64,000 nucleotides of DNA from Chrysomallon squamiferum (taxonomy: Eukaryota > Mollusca > Gastropoda > Neomphalida > Peltospiridae): the NCBI GenBank assembly GCA_012295275.1, contig CM022667.1, forward strand, positions 14,724,668-14,788,667. Reading direction: 5' to 3'. Within the stretch, counting starts at the first letter, position 1. The number at the start of each line of letters is the position of its first letter. Of this stretch, positions 39,946 to 52,740 are shown piece by piece. Both the position numbers and the translations under genes were made by a program. The notes under the pieces are model-generated. The model did not search any database. It was given only the letters and a program-made list of their open reading frames with translations, and was not told the DNA's origin.

Positions 39946-40099
39946 GTTACATAATTATTAGTTCTCTATATCCATTTTCCTCCTGTTTCTTCGTATTATT
40001 ACTAGTCGAACTGTTAGTATCACACTCTCTCTCTCACACACACACATACACATACAAACACACACAAATTTTACAGTGAATATGTATGTGTTTGTTTGT

Positions 40100-41831
40100 A
40101 AGTATGTGCGTTATTCTTACACGAAATTTACTATTTTATTTCTTACGTATTCATCTTTTATTATATCATTACTGGATTACTTTCTTGTATTTCCAAATAT
40201 TTTTTGATATAGTATTAGATGCTAAAATAATAATGCCGTATAGATCTGACTATAATGCGATTAAAATAACATGTAATTTTACTAATAAAGAATGCGGTAG
40301 AGGATATTGGAAATTTAACAACTCCCTATTAAAGGACCCATCTTATTGAAGTCACATTAAAAATATAATAAAAGACACTAAAAACCAGTTAAAAATGAAG
40401 CTGTCCAATTGATAAGTAGTGCTGATTTAAATTTTAAGATGTCGGTATCATTATTTTTTGAAATATTGTTAGTACAAATAAGAGGTAAAACGATACCGTA
40501 TACTACTTGGAAAAAACGTCAGGAGTTAAAAGACGAAACTGACTTAGAAACAAAAATATCTACTAGTGAAAAATACATAAATACTAATTTTCAGAACATA
40601 GATGAAAATATTTTTGATGAACTGCAAGAAGCACAACGGAAATTAGAAACTATCAGAGATAATAAAACAGAAGCTGCATATATACGGTCAAGACCATAGT
40701 CACTTCAATTAGGCGACAAGCCAAGTGCATATTTTTATTGTTTAGAAACTAGAAATTATGTTTCAACGGCAGTTTTAAAATTAGAGACGCCTACAGGAAT
40801 AATTACTTCGACAGGAGAAATATTAAACGAGCAGAAGCGTGTTTACCAGTCATCATACAGCTTTAAAAGTGTTTCGATTAAACATGTTAACGACCTGATT
40901 AACACAGAAACTGCAAATAAATCACAAGGTAAAACATGTATGCAGGAGATAGTATAGACGTTAAAAAAAATGAAGATTAATAAAAGTCCAGGTGTAGATA
41001 GATTTACGACTGAGTTTTCCAAATTCTTGTGGACAGATTTCGGTGACTTTGTTTTAGAAAACTGTAAATGAAGGGTATTATAAGGAAGAGTTGTCTGTAT
41101 CACTTAGAAGAGGGGTAATTACTTGTATTCCAAAAGCAAATAAGAACAGACATCTTTTAAAAAACTGGAGACCTACATCACTGTTAAATGTTATTTATAA
41201 ACTAGCATCCACCTGCATAGCAGCCCGAATAAAGGCAATTTTAAATTGTATTATAAATGAAGATCAGAAGGGATTTGCAGAAAGACGCTTTACTGGGGAA
41301 CATATAAAGACACTGTATGATATTTTATTCGAAAGTAAAACTAATAACATACCAGGACTAATACTTTTAATTGATTTTGAAAAAGAGTCTAATTCTGTAT
41401 CAATGCAATTCATAACCAAAACTTTACAATATTTTTATTTCGATCCATCAATTCGTAGATGGGTTTCTACGTTTTACAATAATGCAACGGCATACATTTT
41501 ACAAAACGGACATCTCTCCGAACCCTTTAACATAGAAAGAGGTTGTCGGCAAGGAGAACCCCTTTCACCATATTTATTTATTTTATGTGTAGAAATTCTT
41601 GGAATTCTTGTCCGGCCAAACCTTCTAATTAAAGGAATTGATATATGGGGTTTAGAATATAAAACTGGACAAGTTGCTGATGACTCTCAATTGTATTTAG
41701 ATGGATCTCCTTCCTCTCTTAGAAATGCAATACATACTTTAAATATTTTTAGAGACATATCGGGCCTGAAAATAAATTTAGGAAAAACAAAAACTATTGG
41801 TTTAGGTCCCATGTGGCAGATAAAGCACTAA
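40100..41831 (+). mobile_element. LINE fragment (L1/Tx1-like EN-RT), unit 4 intron
   Basis: Decayed non-LTR retrotransposon, truncated at both ends. Pieces in order: the end of an APE endonuclease (IIMPYRSDYNAI ... GYWKFNNSLLKD, with a stop), a linker, then reverse transcriptase 41091-41831 with GVITCIPKANK, LKNWRPTSLLNV, LLIDFEK, a RGCRQGEPLSPYLF block, VADDS (usually Y/F-ADD) and SGLKINLGKTK. A +1 offset just before 41060 separates the SPGVD segment from the RT frame, and every copy in the array shares it. Clade is judged from motif style only. Confidence 0.85.
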
Positions 41832-42282
41832 ATGCAAACAATAATTCAGTTGTCATTGTTAATATCAAGTCTTCAGTTAAACTACTACAATTGAACTCTC
41901 CCCGGAAATTCTGAAACTGCTTTTCAGTAGCCGAGAAATTGGTGTCTTACATCTACATACTCACGTACACACACACACAACCACAACCACACACACACAC
42001 ACACATATATGCAAGTATGTATGTATCTCTATATAAATCTATACCTAAACACTTACACCCTGTCAGGAATATAAATCCTTTTAAATGTTTAGATTTAGAT
42101 TCTACTATCAGGCCATCCGATTAAATTTTAAAATTTAAACCTGTAGGATTCTAGTATGTATATGTGTGTGTGCGTGTTTGCGTACGTGCCTGTCTGCTTG
42201 GTTCATAGTCGACTTATGTATTCCTTTCATCCTTTTATTTTCCTTTCTCTCGCATTATTTCAGGTTTACACAAAACACAAAT

Positions 42283-42588
42283 ATGGCTTCTTTGACGGTT
42301 ATGTCTCTGCTGCTAGGCGTGGTCGTTCTGACCATGTTGCCAGCCATAAAACAAGTCGAGGCTAACATCATTACCGAGTGCTGGGAAAGGTGGAGCAGTT
42401 GTAACCTCTGGAGTTCCGCCGCAACCGGATCTCTGTCGCAGACATGCGAACAACGATGTCAATGTAAAGGACGCGCTGGTGGAAGTTGCGTTCTTGCACA
42501 TTCAAAGTGTCCGCTGGCTACCGAAGCTTACCTGTGTGAGTGTTACGGACAGAGAAGTGAACCAAAACCTTCCTGGTGCAAGTTTTAA
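42283..42588 (+). CDS. Macin antimicrobial peptide, copy 4 (101 residues)
   Basis: Intact ten-Cys macin after a TTATTTCAG acceptor (ending 42263). The signal peptide has Lys in place of Pro near its end (AIKQVEA). The mature motif is ECWERWSSCN, so this is the second subgroup, shared with copies 5-7, and it ends SWCKF. Closest to copy 7 (both have LCECYGQRS near the C-terminus). Two substitutions lower its resemblance to copies 5 and 6: SLSQTC for SLWQTC, and SEPKP for SGPKP. Poly(A) signal 42613-42618. Confidence 0.9.
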   Translation: MASLTVMSLLLGVVVLTMLPAIKQVEANIITECWERWSSCNLWSSAATGSLSQTCEQRCQCKGRAGGSCVLAHSKCPLATEAYLCECYGQRSEPKPSWCKF

Positions 42589-42619
42589 GAGACAGTGAAA
42601 ATTTGATATCAGAATAAAA

Positions 42620-44290
42620 GAAGCAGTGAAAATCATTCTTTTTAATAAGTACAAGCTAATAAATCAACTTAACAAATGAAAACAAAGAATGTTGGTGGTT
42701 TGTACAGCACTCTTGTTTTATTTTGCTAAATATTTTTAATTATTGTCTATTAGGAACAGGTGATTTTATTATTTCACGTTTTATTATTCCTTTTTTAAAA
42801 TAGGGCGATGACAAGATTTCTTATAATGTAAGAAATACTTATATTTATATAATTATACGATATAATTAGATGTAATTTCTGTGGTATAAAGTCTATACTA
42901 TAAGCAGTAACCATGAAAAGTATTTGAAATGGGGCAGTGAAAAAATTAAAGATTAGAATCCTATGACGTATTTCTTGTGTCTGGATACATATTTCTTATA
43001 AACGTTTGTCAATATAAAGTCTTCTACCAGCGGGACATTGTCTCGACATTTATCCCAGTTGAGGACTGGGAAGGTGTCAGTTCATAGTTATACTTGGCCA
43101 TTTTCCATGTCAGTGGTCCGTCTATGAACTAAAAATGTTTTTGTTTGGTTTTATATATGCTACCATTTTGTCTCTGAATGTCCGTTAAACAGATTGTCAA
43201 CAGCATGTAAAATACAAGTTAGGTTATTACCACACTCAACGTTGTTTTATAGGAAAATGAAAATATTCTTAAACTGCTGTTAATTATATCAACTGCCAAC
43301 ATCAGGTGATTCTATGACACAATTACAAAATATTATACTGAAGAAAACATTTCGTGTTTACGTTCTCATTTTTATTTTTATTTTTGAATAAGTTTCAGTG
43401 TGTTTTGTGTGGGTGTATGTGTGTTTTTATATAATAACATAATTCTGTCCATAAAATGCCACGAGAACAGTAATATTAAACCGTAACACTATTATTTTGA
43501 CATTATTACAGAACATATATATATATATATATATATTCGAGCATCGTTTATTCTAGAGTAATAGTACAGCCAGACACAATTTTCTCTCTTCGTGTGTGTG
43601 TGTGTCTGTGTGTGTTTCTGTGTGTGCGTGTGTGTGTGTGAAACAGTTATGAATATCCTTTTTATTTCTTTATCCTTTACTTTTCTAACGAAATACAAGC
43701 TTTCATACTTTTCAATGAATGCAAATACATTCTTAGAAAAGTAACAAGTTCTTTATAAAAAATTCAGATTGAAATTTTATCAAACCTCCTATGACAAACT
43801 ATCAGAAAATTAGATTTTTTTGGATAAAATCAACATTTTGCTCTAATCTTTCTATATTTGTCTTCAAACTGTGCCTTGGACAATTCAAACTCCTTGCAGA
43901 TAGATACAGATAACACAGACTACTCTAAATGTTACATGAATGTTTCACACTGAATGTGTCACAGATCATCTGACTGGAGTTACAGTATCCTTCTTTATCT
44001 TTTACTAACTGATTTCTCTAATAGATCTAGCAGTCTTTTTACTTCCTCTGTAGTTAACATTTTCCTGAAAACTAAACATATATGTATGGATGGATGTATA
44101 TCTATATATTAAATGTTACTATATTATTATAGACGAGGGGGTTACTTCACAAAATTGTCTGAAAATACTTTCCACCTCCAGATCAAAGCAGAAACTATAT
44201 AATCATCAGAAAGAAAATATCGATGCTTTGTGGAGTTTTTATCCTTAATGTTTGCTTTGTTTTATTATGCATGTGAAATTAAGTACGTTT
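42620..44290. other. Macin spacer, type beta (after copy 4)
   Basis: Non-coding, near-identical to 61185-62890. It includes a (TA)n run at about 43515-43537 and TG repeats at about 43593-43640. Confidence 0.7.
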
Positions 44291-44805
44291 GAATACTGTC
44301 AGTAACACACTTTGTGAGACACTAAAACTATGATACATATGCATTCCGGTTGAGTAATAAAAATAAAATCAATAAAAACACTTTCAGTTAAACAGAAAGC
44401 AGTGAATCATGTGAAAGCATTAATGTGAATAAAAAACTTTAACTATAATGAGATACAATGCGCATATTCATAAATAATTGTGCCTAAATAAAACTTTTCT
44501 GACAGTATTCAAAGGTATTTGTAGTGAAAGTACTGTTTGTTTCAGCTTCAGTGAATATTGAAAACATTTAGAAGTCAAGCTCAGGTATTCAGAATGTTTC
44601 ATTTTCATAAACCAAGAAGGTTACATAATTATTAGTTCTCTATATCCATTTTTCTCCTGTTTCTTCGTATTATTACTAGTCGAACTGTTAGTAAGACACA
44701 CTCTCTCTCTCACACACACACACATACACACACATACACATACACACACACAAATTTTACAGTGAATATGTATGTGTTTGTTTATAAGTGTGTGCGTTAT
44801 TCTTA

Positions 44806-46531
44806 CCCGAAATTTACTATTTTATTTCTTACGTATTCATCTTTTGTTATATCATTACTGGATTACTTTCTTGTATTTCCAAATATTTTTTGATAAAATA
44901 TTAGATGCTAAAATAGTAATGCCGTATAGATCTGACCATAATGCGATTAATATAACATGTAATTTTGCTAATACAGAATGCGGTAGAGGATATTGGAAAT
45001 TTAACAACTCCCTATTAAAGGACCCATCTTATTGTACTCTAATTAAAAATATAATAAAAGACACTAAAAACGAATATGTTATACCAGTTAAAAGTGATAA
45101 GTAGTGCTGATTTATATTTTAAGATATCGGTATCATTATTTCTAGAAATATTGTTAGTACACATAAGAGGTAAATCGATACCGTATACTACTTGGAAAAA
45201 ACGTCAGGAGTTAAAAGACGAAACTGACTTAGAAACAAAAATATCTACTACTGAAAAATAAATAAATACTAATTTTCAGAACATAGATGAAAATATTTTT
45301 GATGAACTGCAAAACGCACAACAGAAATTAGAAACTATCACAGATAATGAAATAGAAGCTGCATATATACGGTCAAGAACGTTGTCAATTCAATTAGGTG
45401 ACAAGCCAAGTGCATATTTTCATTGTTTAGAAACTAGAAATTATGTTTCAAAGACAATTTTAAATTTAGAGACGCCTACAGGAATAATTACTTCGACAGG
45501 AGAAATATTCCCAGTCATTTTACCAGTCATTATACAGCTTTAAAAGTGTTTCGACTAAACATTTTAACGACCTGATTAACACAGATACTCCGAAACTTAA
45601 TAAAGAAACTGCAAATAAATCAGAAGTTAAAACATGTATGGAGGGGTTAGTATCGACGTTAAAAAAAGTGAAGAATAATAAAAGTCCAGGTGTAGATGGA
45701 TTTACGATTGAGTTTTTCAAATTCTTGTGGACAGATTTCAGTGACTTTGTTTTAGAAAACTGTAAATGAAGGGTATTATAAGGAAGAGTTGTCTGTATCA
45801 CTTAGAAGATGGGTAATTACTTGTATTCCAAAAGCAAATAAGAACAGACATCTTTTAGAAAACTGGAGACCTACATCACTGTTAAATGTTATTTATAAAC
45901 TAGCATCCGCCTGCATAGCAGCTCGAATAAAGCCAGTTTTAAATGAAGATCAGAAGGTCTTTGTAGAAAGACGGTTAACTGGGTAAATATAAAGACACTG
46001 TCTGATATTTTATTCGAAAGTAAGACTAATAACGTAACAGGACTAATACTTTTAATTGATTTTGAAAAAGAGTTTAATTCTATATCAATGCTATTCATAC
46101 ACAAAACTTTTCAATATTTTTATTTCGGTCCATCAATTCGTAGATGGGTTTCTACGTTTTACAATAATGCAACGGCATATATTTTACTAAACGGACATCT
46201 CTCCGAACCCTTTAACATAGAAACAGGTTGTCGGAAAGGAGATCCTCTTTCGCCACATTTATATATTTTATGTGTAGAAATTCTTGGAATTCTTGTTCGG
46301 CCAAATCCTCTAATTAAAAGAATTGATATATATGGTTTAGAATATAAAACTGGACAAGTTGCTGATGACTCTCAATTGTATTTAGATGGATCTCCTTCCT
46401 CTCTTAGAAATGCAATACATACTTTAGATATTTTTAGAGATATATCGGGCCTGATAATAAATATAGGAAAAACAAAAATTCTTGGCTTAGGTCCAACTGG
46501 TTTAGGTCCCATATGGCAGATAAAGCACTAA
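44806..46531 (+). mobile_element. LINE fragment, unit 5 intron
   Basis: Same element as at 40100. The endonuclease end retains more frame (through IIKDTKNEYVIPVK). The RT is split by a second lesion, an in-frame TAA at about 45984 where other copies read GGGGAACATATAAAG. That lesion is shared with the copy at 52741. A 14-bp deletion near 45940 is shared with the copy in unit 7. Confidence 0.85.
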
Positions 46532-46957
46532 ATGTAACAGTGCAAACAATAATTCAGTTGTTATTGTTAATATCAAGTCTTCAGTTTAACTAATACAACT
46601 GAACTCTCCCCTGAAGTTCTGAAAGCCGAGAAAATGAAGTCTAACATCTACATACTCACACACACACACGCACACACAGCACCACAAACTCATCCACACG
46701 CATATATGCATGTATATATAAATAACCTATACACTTACGCTGTATAAGAAATATATATTTATTTTTATTTATATTTTACTATCAGGCTACCCCATTAAAT
46801 TTTAAAATTTAAACATGTAGTATTCTAGTATGTATATGTGTGTGTGCGTGTTTGCGTACGTGCCTGTCTGCTTGGTTCATAGTCGACTTATGTATTCCTT
46901 TCATCCTTCTAGTTTTCCTTTCTCTCGCATTATTTCAGGTTTATACAAAACACAAAT

Positions 46958-47263
46958 ATGGCTTCTTTGACTGTTATGTCTCTGCTGCTAGGCGTGGTCG
47001 TTCTGACCATGTTGCCAGCCATTCCTCAAGTCGAGGCTAACATCACTACCGAGTGCTGGGAGAGGTGGAGCAGTTGTAACCTCTGGAGTTCCGCCGCAAC
47101 CGGATCTCTGTGGCAGACATGCGCACAACGATGTCAATGTAAAGGAAGCGCTACTGGAACTTGTCTTCTTGCACAGTTAAACTGTCCGCTGCCTAGCGAA
47201 GCCTACCAGTGTCAGTGTCGCGGACAGAGAAGTGGACCGAAACCTTCCTGGTGCAAGTTTTGA
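46958..47263 (+). CDS. Macin antimicrobial peptide, copy 5 (101 residues)
   Basis: Intact ten-Cys macin after the TTATTTCAG acceptor (ending 46939). Subgroup ECWERWSSCN with a distinctive GSATGTCLLAQLNCPLP segment. The protein is identical to copy 6, with only silent differences (for example the stop, TGA here and TAA in copy 6). Poly(A) signal 47288-47293. Confidence 0.92.
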   Translation: MASLTVMSLLLGVVVLTMLPAIPQVEANITTECWERWSSCNLWSSAATGSLWQTCAQRCQCKGSATGTCLLAQLNCPLPSEAYQCQCRGQRSGPKPSWCKF

Positions 47264-48067
47264 GAGACAGTGAAAATTTGATATCAGAATAAAAGAAGCA
47301 GTGAAAATCATTCTTTTTAATAAGTACAAGCTAATAAATCAACTTAACAAATGAAAACAAAGAATGTTGGTGGTTTGTACAGCACTCTTGTTTTATTTTG
47401 CTAAATATTTTTAATTATTGTCTATTAGGAACAGGTGATTTTATTATTTCACGTTTTATTATTCCTTTTTTAAAATAGGGCGATGACAAGATTTCTTATA
47501 ATGTAAGAAATACTTATATTTATATAATTATACGATATAATTAGATGTAATTTCTGTGGTATAAAGTCTATACTATAAGCAGTAACCATGAAAAGTATTT
47601 GAAATGGGGCAGTGAAAAAATTAAAGATTAGAATCCTATGACGTATTTCTTGTGTCTGGATACATTTTTCTTATAAACTTTTGTCAATATAAAGTCTTCT
47701 ACCAGCGGGACATTGTCTCGGCATTTGTCCCAGTTGAGGACTGGGAAGGTGCCAGTTCATAGTTATACTTGGCCATTTTCCATGTCAGTGGTCCGTCTAT
47801 GAACTAAAAATGTTTTGGTTTGGTTTTATATATGCTACCATTTTGTCTCTGAATGTCCGTTAAATTGATTGTCAACAGCATGTAAAATACAAGTTAGGTT
47901 ATTACCGCACTCAACGTTGTTTTATAGGAAAATGAAAATATTCTTAAACTGCTGTTAAATGTATCAACTGCCAACATCAGGTAATTCTATGACACAGTTA
48001 CAAAATATTATACTGAAGAAAACATTTCATGTTTACGTTCTCGTTTTTATTTTTATTTTTGAATAAG

Positions 48068-48118
<51 letters not shown>

Positions 48119-48130
48119 TAACATAATTCT
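47264..48130. other. Macin spacer, beta-type left part of a chimera
   Basis: 3' flank as after copies 4 and 7. It ends in (TG)n at 48071-48118 and ATAACATAATTCT at 48118-48130, where homology to the beta spacer stops abruptly. Confidence 0.75.
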
Positions 48131-48814
48131 CAAAATTTGATATCAATTTGAATAAAAGAAGAAGAAGTGAAAATTATTCTTTTTATTACGTACAAGCTAA
48201 TAAATAATGAAGAAAAGAATACTGTTTTTTTCTGTGTACGGCAGTCCGATTTTATCTCTTTTACTTGAAGCAACCCATATGCTCTTTTTCCATGTAATCA
48301 TCGGAAGGATTATTTCTGTAAAAGAAGACATCTTCTCACACATCATATTGATATCACTAAAAACGTACAAACACAGCTTGCATTTCAGAAGGTCTACTGT
48401 TCTTGGACACTAATGACAGATAGCTGTCTGTCATAGTGATGTGGTTTCAATTTTCAGTTGTTAACGTTGTGTAAGTGGCATTCGTGTGTGGCTTTCACAT
48501 TTTCAAATGACTAATTACTAAATGTTGGTCTTGTTTTCAAAGAAGTTTATCCAGGCTGAGAATCCTTTATCCGGATTTCCAAATGTTTCGGGTTCTGGAA
48601 TACTGTTCAGCGGCGATTTCAGGTATAAAATATATCATAAAGTATAGAGACCATCTCCTCTCTCCAGAAAAAAAAAGAAAAAAAAAAGAACAGTATCTAA
48701 AACAGAATGCTACATATTACTTTATCATAGAAAATAGAATGTTGCATATTGCATTATCATTAACGATGGAAATATTTATTCACTACTTAGATTCAGCGAC
48801 AGTCAGTCAGAGAC

Positions 48815-48895
<81 letters not shown>

Positions 48896-49257
48896 AGACA
48901 ACAATGAGAAGGAAATCTGAAGATAATAAAGCTTTTACCAGGAGAATAATAGAAAAGGATCCTTCTATCGTAAATTTTGACAGTGAATGTAGCATGTGAA
49001 GTGAAATTATTACAGGGTCATTCTTACAGTAGGGTCCTAATTTGTAGCAGTCAAAATACAGATCATGATTGGTGATTATGTCAGTTCCATCTAATAAACA
49101 TCTTTTATGTGCCAGGGCGGTTTATAGGGAGAGTCACACAAAATGATTAAATTAATTTTATATTTAATATAATTTCTTTTATATAAAACTGTTGTAATTG
49201 AATATCAACTTAATAGCACACACATTTCAAAACAATAAGTAAGTAAGTAGTAGTAGT

Positions 49258-49315
<58 letters not shown>

Positions 49316-49584
49316 TTAATAACAATAATAATAATACCTGTCCTACCTACAGAGCCATATGGTTTAGTAGTAATCTTAATTTTTTTTTTTTTTTTATAAA
49401 ATTTTATTAATTTATGTAAGAAACATTATTAATATATTTTATGTGTTTATGTCAGTTTGTGTGTCTGTATCTGCGCATGCGCTTGCGTGTGTGTTTGTGC
49501 TGCAGAACTGTTTTAGTAAAAATAAGGTTTATCGATTATGTACATACATAACTAACACATACATACATACATACATACAACATT

Positions 49585-49638
<54 letters not shown>

Positions 49639-49780
49639 TATATAGACATAGAACGATATATATTGTCATGATAATAATCTATATATCTGAGTATTTATTT
49701 ATCTCTGTCTCTCTGCGTGTATATATATTACCTAAAAACATCAAGTAATTCTTTGACATAGTTATATAGTGAAGAAAAGA
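48131..49780. other. Macin spacer, alpha-type right part with 3' UTR remnant of a lost gene
   Basis: It begins CAAAATTTGATATCAATTTG followed by AATAAAAG, a macin 3' UTR with its poly(A) signal, but no coding exon precedes it. Homology to the spacer after copy 3 continues through the (GA)n at 48822-48893, a TAG/GCA tract at 49247-49316 and (TA)n at about 49590-49627. Confidence 0.8.
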
Positions 49781-50439
49781 TCGTAAGTCAGTCTGCTCGT
49801 ATATCAAATCAATTTTCCCAAACGAAATTAATTGAAATACTATTAATCCGTTCCAGCCCCCCAAAACCACTCCATTATTTTATTTTTTTTTTAAATTTCT
49901 AAATAAGAAAAATGTATATTTAGATGACAAATATTGTATAAAAACAAAACAAAAGAGAATGTAAAGAAATAAATTGTTTTTGTAAAGTATAAAGGGATAG
50001 GGTTTGTCCATGTTTTGATGGACAGAGATCCGCAGCTTAGAAATCATTTTAACGCTGGAGTTACAGCCTTTATCGACTCCTTCTGCTTCAGTATTTCACA
50101 CATCGTAAAGTACTACGCTGCTACTGCCTAGCCATGTTGACTACACGCACACCTCGCTCATATGTTTCTGTGATTTCATGCTATCATTCAATGGACATCA
50201 TCCGCTTCTTCTTCTCAAAACTGTCCCTTTCCCTCACTTTCCTAGGATCCATGGCAATGTGGCAAAATACTGCATAAAACGCGACCACAACACAACAGAG
50301 ATGTTTCCACGGCGAATTAACCACAGGAAGCAAACGTGTGAGACGCTGGATGCTGGCTGAATGTTGAGTTGAATCGACAGTGTGAGCGCTCGTAACTCGG
50401 AAAACTCGTAAGTTGGGGCACACGTAACTCGAGGTATCA

Positions 50440-50442
<3 letters not shown>
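49781..50442 (-). mobile_element. Tigger/pogo-like remnant, unit 6
   Basis: Near-identical to 38829-39490, including the truncated transposase start on the minus strand. It was carried by segmental duplication, not a new insertion, because the flanks match as well. Confidence 0.7.
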
Positions 50443-50479
<37 letters not shown>

Positions 50480-51089
50480 TGAAATTTATGGAAGCTTCTA
50501 TTCCGTCAAAAAGGAAAAAATAGAAATAAAATAAAGAACAATATATAAAATATATATATCAGTATAATTTCACGATAAATACGTTTGAATACTGTCAGTA
50601 ACACATTTTGTGAGACAATAAAACTATGATACATATGCATTCCGGTTGAGTAATAAAAATAAAATCAATAAAAACACTTTCAGTTAAACAGAAAGCAGTG
50701 AATCACGTGAAAGCATTAATGTGAATAAAAAACTAAAACTATAATGAGATACAATGCGCATATTCATAAATAATTGTGCCTAAATAAAACATTTCTGACA
50801 GTATTCAAAGGTATTTGTAGTGAAATTACTGTTTGTTGCAGCTTTAGTGAATATTGAAAACATTTAGAAGTCAAGCTCAGGTATTCAGAATGTTTCATTT
50901 TCATAAACCAAGAAGGTTACATAATTATTAGTTCTCTATATCCATTTTCCTCCTGTTTCTTCGTATTATTACTAGTCGAACTGTTAGTATCACACTCTCT
51001 CTCTCACACACACACATACACATACAAACACACACAAATTTTACAGTGAATATGTATGTGTTTGTTTGTAAGTATGTGCGTTATTCTTA

Positions 51090-52678
51090 CACGAAATTTA
51101 CTATTTTATTTCTTACGTATTCATCTTTTATTATATCATTACTGGATTACTTTCTTGTATTTCCAAATATTTTTTGATATAGTATTAGATGCTAAAATAA
51201 TAATGCCGTATAGATCTGACTATAATGCGATTAAAATAACATGTAATTTTACTAATAAAGAATGCGGTAGAGGATATTGGAAATTTAACAACTCCCTATT
51301 AAAGGACCCATCTTATTGAAGTCACATTAAAAATATAATAAAAGACACTAAAAACCAGTTAAAAATGAAGCTGTCCAATTGATAAGTAGTGCTGATTTAA
51401 ATTTTAAGATATCGGTATCATTATTTCTAGAAATATTGTTAGTACAAATAAGAGGTAAAACGATACCGTATACTACTTGGAAAAAACGTCAGGAGTTAAA
51501 AGACGAAACTGACTTAGAAATAAAAATATCTACTAGTGAAAAATAAATAAATACTAATTTTCAGAACATAGATGAAAATATTTTTGATGAACTGCAAGAA
51601 GCACAACGGAAATTAGAAACTATCAGAGATAATAAAACAGAAGCTGCACATATACGGTCAAGACCATAGTCACTTCAATTAGGCGACAAGCCAAGTGCAT
51701 ATTTTTATTGTTTAGAAACTAGAAATTATGTTTCAACGGCAGTTTTAAAATTAGAGACGCCTACAGGAATAATTACTTCGACAGAAGAAATATTAAACGA
51801 GCAGAAGCGTGTTTACCAGTCATCATACAGCTTTAAAAGTGTTTCGATTAAACATGTTAACGACCTGATTAACACAGAAACTGCAAATAAATCACAAGGT
51901 AAAACATGTATGCAGGAGATAGTATAGACGTTAAAAAAAATGAATATTAATAAAAGTCCAGGTGTAGATAGATTTACGATTGAGTTTTCCAAATTCTTGT
52001 GGACAGATTTCGGTGACTTTGTTTTAGAAAACTGTAAATGAAGGGTATTATAAGGAAGAGTTGTCTGTATCACTTAGAAGAGGGGTAATTACTTGTATTC
52101 CAAAAGCAAATAAGAACAGACATCTTTTAAAAAACTGGAGACCTACATCACTGTTAAATGTTATTTATAAACTAGCATCCACCTGCATAGCAGCCCGAAT
52201 AAAGCCAATTTTAAATTGTATTATAAATGAAGATCAGAAGGGATTTGCAGAAAGACGCTTTACTGGGGAACATATAAAGACACTGTATGATATTTTATTC
52301 GAAAGTAAAACTAATAACATACCAGGACTAATACTTTTAATTGATTTTGAAAAAGAGTCTAATTCTGTATCAATGCAATTCATAAGCAAAACTTTACAAT
52401 ATTTTTATTTCGATCCATCAATTCGTAGATGGGTTTCTACGTTTTACAATAATGCAACGGCATACATTTTACAAAATGGACATCTCTCCGAACCCTTTAA
52501 CATAGAAAGAGGTTGTCGGCAAGGAGAATCCCTTTCACCATATTTATTTATTTTATGTGTAGAAATTCTTGGAATTCTTGTCCGGCCAAACCTTCTAATT
52601 AAAGGAATTGATATATGGGGTTTAGAATATAAAACTGGACAAGTTGCTGATGACTCTCAATTGTATTTAGATAGATAA
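51090..52678 (+). mobile_element. LINE fragment 6a, truncated
   Basis: Very close to the unit 4 copy (same GVITCIPK and INCIINEDQKGF-type variants and the same stop after SLLKDPSY). The RT frame 52061-52678 ends abruptly just after VADDSQLYLD, where foreign sequence begins. Confidence 0.85.
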
Positions 52679-52740
52679 GTACAAGCTAATAAATCAACTT
52701 AACAAATGAAAACAAAGAATGTTGGTGGTTTGTACAGTTT
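52679..52740. other. Orphan macin 3' UTR fragment at a deletion junction
   Basis: AAGTACAAGCTAATAAATCA and the following bases match the 3' UTR that comes after copies 4-7 (for example 42651-42710). Here they lie between two LINE fragments with no macin exon nearby. Sequence then jumps to an internal LINE position (aligned to about 45178). Confidence 0.85.

Noticed and set aside
41091-41831. Possibility that the reverse-transcriptase frames belong to an active element or a retroviral gene
   Set aside because: Non-LTR motifs, truncation at both ends, shared frameshift and absence of LTRs, integrase or protease. It is a dead LINE fragment.
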